Virus record (IMG/VR): IMGVR_UViG_3300044971_001172
Location: 1-23,221 of that record
DNA: 23,221 bases
From: a virus
Strand: one strand, 5' to 3'
How positions within the stretch are numbered: position 1 is the first letter of the stretch; each line of letters starts with the position of its first letter. The notes beneath the pieces were generated by a model. That model was not told the DNA's origin. It did no database searches and worked only from the letters and a program-made list of their open reading frames with translations. Position numbers and translations under genes: made by a program. Shown in pieces: positions 15,514 through 23,221 of the stretch.

Positions 15514-17175
15514 TTAAATAAAAGTTATGGTCACCGATCCATGGCCGCCCGGAGTGCCGATTTCCCCGTATACCGTACCGCCCGCTCCGCCTGAAGTAGT
15601 ATTAGTGGATCCGCTATAAGCGGTGCAGTATGTTGGGTTGACGTAAGAGCCGCCCCCTCCGCCCCCTGCACCTGCGCTTGCCCATCCTCCTCCGCCCCCT
15701 CCGAAGTAGCCTCCGCCTCCGCCTCCACCCGAGGCGTACTGGTTTGATGCTACCACAGCAGAACCCCCCGCTCCGTAGGTGGAATTGTTGGCGTTTCCAG
15801 CAGTCCCAAGATCGCCTCCGGGTCCTCCTAATCGACCGCTTGCATTACCTTGAGTAAATGGAGCCGTGCCCGGGGTCGCTCCGCCTCCTGTACCTCCAAT
15901 AGCTGCCCCGTATGAACCAGTTTGTCCGTTAGCTCCGGCAAAAAATCCAGTGTTGTTTTGAGCCACGCCACCGTTACCACCGTACCCCGGGTTAGCGTTC
16001 CATCCAGATCCCGCTCCGCCTCCGCCCCCCGCCGCTACATAAACGGTGCCAGTGTTGTATCCGACTAAAAATGAGCCTCCCCCTCCTTGACCGGATGATT
16101 TGTACGCTTCGCTTTGATAGGTGAGTCCGCCTCCCCCTCCAGTAAACGCCGTAAAAAGCCGCCCTTCCGCAGCTAAAACTGAAGACATGGGGATCTCTGC
16201 GTTGGCGTATCCGCCGTTTCCACCATAAGTTCCGGGACTGTTCCAGTAACCACCGCCACCGCCCCCTCCTCCCACACAATTAATTCGTATCTTCGTGACG
16301 TTCGAGGCAACGTTAAAAGTCCTATTTGTTGCGTAGGAAATTGTAAAAGTTTGACCGGGAGTCCACGTCGTTGTCCCAGCGGGCCACGTTCCTGCTGACG
16401 ACTGCCCTGAGAGAGTTGTTCCGTAGGAGTTGACGGCCCCAACCGCAACATAGTAGGTCGTACCAGCGGTCAACCCAGTTAAAGTGTGAGGCGAAGAAGT
16501 AATGACGACGGACGTGCTCGCAACGGTGACTGGAGAAGTCGTGCTGTAATAGAGCCGATGAGAGGTGGGAGTGGGTTTTCCGCCGCCAGCGGTCCAAGTA
16601 ACCAAAAGTTCCGTTGCTGAACTCCCTGTCGCGCTGACAAGAGTGGGGGCGGTCGGTACTCCGTTCGGGGTTTGCGTAACTTGCGAAGAAAGAACACTGG
16701 TCCCGTATCCGTTTGAGGCAGTCACCGCAATGTAGTACGCCGTACCGCCAGTTAACCCCGTGATCGAGGCCGAAACTATGGTCACGACTACAGACCCGAG
16801 CGCATTTGTGGTAGTGACGGGGTTCGTCGTTCCGTAGTAGACGGTGTAGACAGTAGCAGTTGTCGAGGCATCCCAAGAAACGTCGATCCGTCCTGCCGTG
16901 GCCGATGCAGTCGCAACTACGTTTGCGGGGGCTCCGGGCGGGCCGGGAAAGGGTTGGCTTTGCCAAGTCGTACCGTTGCTTTGGAGAACATATCCGGCTG
17001 GACCCGGAGCGATCTCCTGAAAGGGGTTCGCGCCGTTCCCCAGTAGGACGCGATCCGCCGTATAGTTAAATCCGTTGGGATCACCGATCCACGCCGTGCC
17101 GTTCCAAACCCACGAACGGTTACCGGACGTGTAAACCTGATCAAGCGTTGGGTTCGCTGGAAAATTGAGGGCCAT
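15514..17175 (-). CDS. Fibronectin-III and glycine-rich tail adhesin
   Basis: 553 aa. Residues 1-60 carry a phage-fibre N-terminus with an aromatic module (DQVYTSGNRSWVWNGTAWIG) and a GPAGYVLQSNGTTWQ strand. Two fibronectin type III domains follow: about 81-168 (RIDVSWDASTT, ITGLTGGTAYYIAVTASNGY) and about 174-262 (ELLVTWTAGGG, LTGLTAGTTYYVAVGAVNSY). Residues about 300-545 are Gly-rich, with runs of six to eight glycines between short motifs (GGYWNSPGTYGGNGG, GGYFGGGGGGW). This resembles polyglycine-sandwich tips of T4-like gp38 adhesins, though that fold cannot be confirmed by eye. FnIII domains in phage virions generally aid surface attachment. There is no Shine-Dalgarno sequence; the ATG follows the chaperone stop by 12 nt. 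The DNA is visibly less GC-rich than the core. Confidence 0.82.
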   Translation of the reverse strand: MALNFPANPTLDQVYTSGNRSWVWNGTAWIGDPNGFNYTADRVLLGNGANPFQEIAPGPAGYVLQSNGTTWQSQPFPGPPGAPANVVATASATAGRIDVSWDASTTATVYTVYYGTTNPVTTTNALGSVVVTIVSASITGLTGGTAYYIAVTASNGYGTSVLSSQVTQTPNGVPTAPTLVSATGSSATELLVTWTAGGGKPTPTSHRLYYSTTSPVTVASTSVVITSSPHTLTGLTAGTTYYVAVGAVNSYGTTLSGQSSAGTWPAGTTTWTPGQTFTISYATNRTFNVASNVTKIRINCVGGGGGGGGYWNSPGTYGGNGGYANAEIPMSSVLAAEGRLFTAFTGGGGGLTYQSEAYKSSGQGGGGSFLVGYNTGTVYVAAGGGGGAGSGWNANPGYGGNGGVAQNNTGFFAGANGQTGSYGAAIGGTGGGATPGTAPFTQGNASGRLGGPGGDLGTAGNANNSTYGAGGSAVVASNQYASGGGGGGGYFGGGGGGWASAGAGGGGGGSYVNPTYCTAYSGSTNTTSGGAGGTVYGEIGTPGGHGSVTITFI

Positions 17176-17187
17176 GATTGGAAGAGG

Positions 17188-17535
17188 TTAGGGGATGGCG
17201 GGCCAGTTCACCGACAGAGGAAATCCAGCCTGAGCTGTGAGGTCGCGAAGTTGCTGGCGGTAGGGAGCCCACTTGTCCTTGATCGCCTGTGGCGTATCCA
17301 CGACCTGCGACCAGTCGGACTCGACGAGCTTCTTGTTGCGCTCGGCGCGGATTTCAGCCGCGAGCTTGGCCTCGTCAATGACGGGGGCAGGGGCGAGGGA
17401 GTCGTCCTCGCTGATCTGGTAGGAGCCGAGGACCGCGAACGAAAGCTCCGCTCCGTCACAGCGGAGACGATCCGCAAGAACCTCGATCTGCTTAAACGGT
17501 CCAAGGACCGAGTCGGGAGTGATGACGACGCTCAT
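17188..17535 (-). CDS. Tail assembly chaperone (Phage_tail_APC-like)
   Basis: 115 aa. The C-terminal half matches the Phage_tail_APC pattern closely: IRAERNKKLVESDWSQVVD, then W-A-x-Y-R-x-x-L-R-D-L-x-A-Q-A-G-F-P and a closing SVNWPAIP. Members help fold or assemble tail fibres. The N-terminal half (1-55) is a short beta-rich domain (VVITPDSVLGPFKQIEVLAD). It lies between the 1233-aa fibre (ATG 2 nt after that stop) and the 553-aa adhesin, so either may be its client. It is one of the most confident family calls in the window. Confidence 0.8.
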   Translation of the reverse strand: MSVVITPDSVLGPFKQIEVLADRLRCDGAELSFAVLGSYQISEDDSLAPAPVIDEAKLAAEIRAERNKKLVESDWSQVVDTPQAIKDKWAPYRQQLRDLTAQAGFPLSVNWPAIP

Positions 17536-17537
17536 GT

Positions 17538-21235
<3,698 letters not shown>

Positions 21236-21239
<4 letters not shown>

Positions 21240-21493
21240 GGACGAGTGAAAAGGTGACTGATGGTCTGCTGGACGACCCAGCCGATGATGCCGACGACGG
21301 TGGAGAGTGCTGCAACGCCGCCGATGATCTTTGATCGGTAGGCGAGCTGTGTTTCTTCGAGGTCTTTGATCCGCTTGTCCTGCGACGCGAGCAGGGCTTG
21401 GATGTCAACGAGGCGTTGTTCGCTCTGCTCCAGTTTCAGAAGCACCGAGGCGAACATCGCATCGACGGATTTCAGGTTGACCTCTTGGCTCAT
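21236..21493 (-). CDS. Holin/XhlA-like small coiled-coil membrane protein
   Basis: 85 aa. Residues 16-50 have heptad-like spacing ([34 protein letters not shown]), consistent with a coiled coil. Residues about 55-76 are a single hydrophobic segment ([20 protein letters not shown]), followed by a short polar tail ending FTRP. This plan is that of phage XhlA (haemolysin) and related holin-associated proteins acting in the inner membrane during lysis. It overlaps the upstream lipoprotein gene by 4 nt and the downstream fibre by 4 nt, so all three are likely co-translated. A role as a membrane-anchored lysis factor is inferred from architecture only. Confidence 0.65.
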
Positions 21494-22131
21494 TTTTTGT
21501 CGGCCCTTCCTTTGTAGTAAGAAAGTCTAGACAGGGCGTAAATAACAAAGAGCGATCCGATTCCAGCGAAGAGGATGATCCGCTCGTTGCCCACAAAGAG
21601 CGTTGGGCCGAAGACTAGGGTCAGGCCAATCGCTGCCGTGGCCATCTGGACCTCCTTGCCGCCGCTGATCGCAACACGGACCGCTGGGTGGAACATCGCT
21701 GCGGCGACGAGTAACAAGGCGATACCTACATACTGGACTGGCTGAAAGCTGGCGAGCTTGGCAGAAATTTCCCGGGACGTGTCCTTCTGAGCGGCCCCGA
21801 TCTGCTGGTTCGTGTCCCGGGTCGATGAGATCACCTTCACCGTGCCCGCCGGGATCACTTCCGTCACCTTGGTCACGGACCCGTCCGCGAGCTTCGTTTC
21901 CGTCACTCGCTCGGTGGGCTGGGCGAAGACGTACTTCTCTTCCCTCACGTCTCGGGTCGTCTGGGAGGACGGCGTGGAGGGGTTGTCGGGCGGCTCCAGC
22001 GTGAGGTTCACGTCAGCCGCGAGGTTGCCCACGGGCTCGATCTTCGCGGCCCCACCCTTCAATGGGCGCAGGGCTCCGGTGTTACACCCGGAGACGAGCA
22101 GCCAAGCGAAGACGAGGACACCGAACTTCAT
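21490..22131 (-). CDS. Lipoprotein with C-terminal membrane segments (candidate lysis protein)
   Basis: 213 aa. A short hydrophobic leader (MKFGVLVFAW) leads to a lipobox LLVSGC with Cys16, the expected signal-peptidase II site. Residues about 20-125 are a polar Pro/Thr-rich linker with a beta-hairpin-like stretch (RVTETKLADGSVTKVTEVIP). Three hydrophobic segments follow: about 131-149 (PVQYVGIALLLVAAAMF), 161-180 and 184-203. A lipoprotein with C-terminal membrane anchoring can span the outer and inner membranes, as in unimolecular spanins such as T1 gp11, which has only one C-terminal segment. Beside a holin-like gene this makes an envelope-disruption role plausible, but it is not shown. 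The ATG is 6 nt behind a copy of the AGTCGTATACT motif and follows the capsid-gene terminator. Confidence 0.65.
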   Translation of the reverse strand: MKFGVLVFAWLLVSGCNTGALRPLKGGAAKIEPVGNLAADVNLTLEPPDNPSTPSSQTTRDVREEKYVFAQPTERVTETKLADGSVTKVTEVIPAGTVKVISSTRDTNQQIGAAQKDTSREISAKLASFQPVQYVGIALLLVAAAMFHPAVRVAISGGKEVQMATAAIGLTLVFGPTLFVGNERIILFAGIGSLFVIYALSRLSYYKGRADKK

Positions 22132-22137
22132 GGCCTG

Positions 22138-22148
22138 AGTATACGACT
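22138..22148 (-). promoter_or_regulatory. Dispersed motif AGTCGTATACT, copy 3
   Basis: Minus strand AGTCGTATACT, ending 6 nt before the lipoprotein ATG and lying just downstream of the T-rich tail of the terminator. Because transcription from the capsid gene should stop here, the next block needs its own promoter. That is the best argument that this motif is one. If TATACT were the -10, transcripts would begin at or near the ATG (leaderless). Confidence 0.5.
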
Positions 22149-22157
22149 TTCCGGGCC

Positions 22158-22196
22158 AAAAGAAACGCCCGCCCCGGTCGGAACCAAGGGCGGGCG
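22158..22196 (-). terminator. Intrinsic terminator after the capsid gene
   Basis: A 9-bp perfect GC-rich stem pairs 22166-22174 with 22188-22196. It encloses a 13-nt loop that can itself form a small GGT/ACC stem. On the minus strand it is followed by TTTCTTTT, the expected U-rich tract. It lies in the 98-nt gap between the capsid stop and the lipoprotein start. Confidence 0.8.
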
Positions 22197-22200
22197 GCGG

Positions 22201-22221
22201 CTCTGAGGGACTATCTCAGAG
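22201..22221 (-). other. Second hairpin directly after the capsid stop codon
   Basis: A perfect 7-bp inverted repeat (CTCTGAG / CTCAGAG) with a 7-nt loop starts 8 nt past the TAA of the capsid gene on the minus strand. No U-tract follows. It may protect the 3' end of the capsid mRNA or serve as an accessory stem to the terminator. Confidence 0.5.
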
Positions 22222-22229
22222 GGGGTAGG

Positions 22230-23221
22230 TTACAGCCCGAGGCTGGTCACCGGACACGCGGTCACCTCGAACTGCAAGCAACGCTTGTACAGGATCGGCG
22301 TAACAGCCGCCGGACGGACCGGCTGGTAGGCGCGGGTGATCTCGTACTTGTGCCAGCCGAAGTCGCCGTACATGTTCTCACAGTTGTCCAGCTCGTAGTG
22401 CCACTGCAGCTCACCCATGACGAGCTGCGGAGCGAACTTGAACGAGCCTTCGCCCGTGTAACGCTCCGGAACCAGACGCTTGAACGAACCGGCACCGATC
22501 AGGAAGCCGACCTCGAAGGGAGCAGCGACCCAAGCCGGGTTGACGCGAGCGGCGGTGCCGTTGGTCGTCGCAACACCGATGAACGGCTCGACGAAGATCG
22601 GCTGGCCGTTGATGTCGAGACCGGACGCACGCAGCGGACGCTGGTCGATACCGAAGCTGACGCCACGGTAGTTGCCGAACGTTTCCCACGAGTAGCTCGT
22701 GAGGGCGCGTTCGCCGGACTTGAAGGAACCGGTCGTCAGGGCGATCAGGGTCTCCTTGACGCCAGCCTCCTGACGGAACTGCTCGATGATGTCCACCGAA
22801 CCGATGAACTTGTAGTGGGCACCGTTCGTGCCGTCAGCAAACATCTCATCGAGGATGGTGTCCTTCTTGTAGCGAGCGACCGCATGCAGGGCCGAGAACG
22901 TGAGCTGGCCGATGTTGGCCGCCGGGATGTTCGCGTACTGGATGTCGATCTGAGCCTCACCACCGGTGAAGAGCTGGCTGAAGCCGTAGGTGCTGGACAG
23001 ACCAGCCACGAACTTCGTGCCCGAGCGGTCGTGCAGGGTCGCACGCACGTCGGTGTTCATGTACTGAACCATCAGCTTCTTCAGCGAGTCCTCGGCCATC
23101 GTGTACGAGCCCTTGTAGGCCGCGAAGCCGTTCTTCACGCACACCTTGGGGCCGATACCGCGCTTCGTGCCGAGAGCGTAGCTGTACTCGGTCGTGGCGA
23201 CGTTGTCCTGCGAGTCAACCG
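22230..23221 (-). CDS. Probable major capsid protein, C-terminal part
   Basis: The frame is open from the window edge to a TAA at 22230-22232, giving about 329 visible residues; the true start lies outside the window. The internal GTG at 23144 is not a credible start because coding sequence (YSYALGTKRGIGPKV) continues upstream of it. The protein is mixed alpha/beta with no membrane segment or repeats: LKKLMVQYMNTDVRATLHDR, FVEPFIGVATTNGTAARVNP, PERYTGEGSFKFAPQLVMGE. The visible length, the C-terminal beta-rich end, a dedicated strong terminator and position ahead of all tail genes fit a major capsid protein with an HK97-type fold. No single motif proves it; another abundant virion protein is the alternative. 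Confidence 0.55.
   Translation of the reverse strand, partial: VDSQDNVATTEYSYALGTKRGIGPKVCVKNGFAAYKGSYTMAEDSLKKLMVQYMNTDVRATLHDRSGTKFVAGLSSTYGFSQLFTGGEAQIDIQYANIPAANIGQLTFSALHAVARYKKDTILDEMFADGTNGAHYKFIGSVDIIEQFRQEAGVKETLIALTTGSFKSGERALTSYSWETFGNYRGVSFGIDQRPLRASGLDINGQPIFVEPFIGVATTNGTAARVNPAWVAAPFEVGFLIGAGSFKRLVPERYTGEGSFKFAPQLVMGELQWHYELDNCENMYGDFGWHKYEITRAYQPVRPAAVTPILYKRCLQFEVTACPVTSLGL

Noticed and set aside
23142-23144. Start codon of the rightmost gene at the GTG of 23144
   Set aside because: The same frame stays open to the window edge with credible protein sequence, so the gene is truncated by the window and does not start there.

Overview
The window looks like part of the late structural region of a tailed double-stranded DNA phage (Caudoviricetes), most likely with a short podovirus-type tail. 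Every supported gene lies on the minus strand, so transcription runs from high to low coordinates. Genes are tightly packed, with 1-nt or 4-nt stop/start overlaps at many junctions and a largest gap of 98 nt. No integrase, host gene, tRNA, CRISPR array or insertion sequence is visible. The host cannot be named from the sequence. The DNA is GC-rich overall, and most genes lack an obvious Shine-Dalgarno sequence.

In transcription order the window opens with the 3' part of a probable major capsid protein gene (23221-22230), closed by a strong hairpin terminator. A new block starts immediately after it: a lipoprotein with C-terminal membrane segments (22131), a small coiled-coil plus membrane-anchor protein of holin/XhlA type (21493), then a large fibre and adhesin cassette. 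The cassette holds a 1233-aa collagen-like fibre with a C1q-like domain and a probable beta-propeller tip, a tail assembly chaperone, a 553-aa fibronectin-III plus glycine-rich adhesin, a DUF4376-type protein, a 44-aa basic protein, a 588-aa two-domain glycosyltransferase, a 1121-aa collagen-like fibre with a pectate-lyase beta-helix, and a 1113-aa fibre made of 17-residue repeats and ending in an S74 intramolecular chaperone domain.

Below 6.4 kb the order resembles the T7 tail and ejection-protein order: an acidic protein, a gp11-like adaptor, a gp12-like tail nozzle, two tiny coupled ORFs (60 and 47 aa), a C1q-headed fibre, a gp14-like internal virion protein, and a further coiled-coil internal protein. 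The last one is open to position 1 of the window. On this reading, about 16 kb of lysis and fibre genes sits between capsid and tail-tube genes.

The most interesting points are: (i) a two-domain glycosyltransferase set between threonine-rich collagen-like fibres, suggesting the phage may glycosylate its own fibres; (ii) an 11-nt motif, AGTCGTAWACT on the minus strand, found three times and each time 6-12 nt upstream of a start codon, once directly behind the terminator; (iii) two adjacent fibres with a near-identical N-terminal anchor but entirely different bodies; (iv) a recurrent small aromatic module seen in at least five of the fibres; and (v) low-GC adhesin tips embedded in GC-rich stalk DNA.
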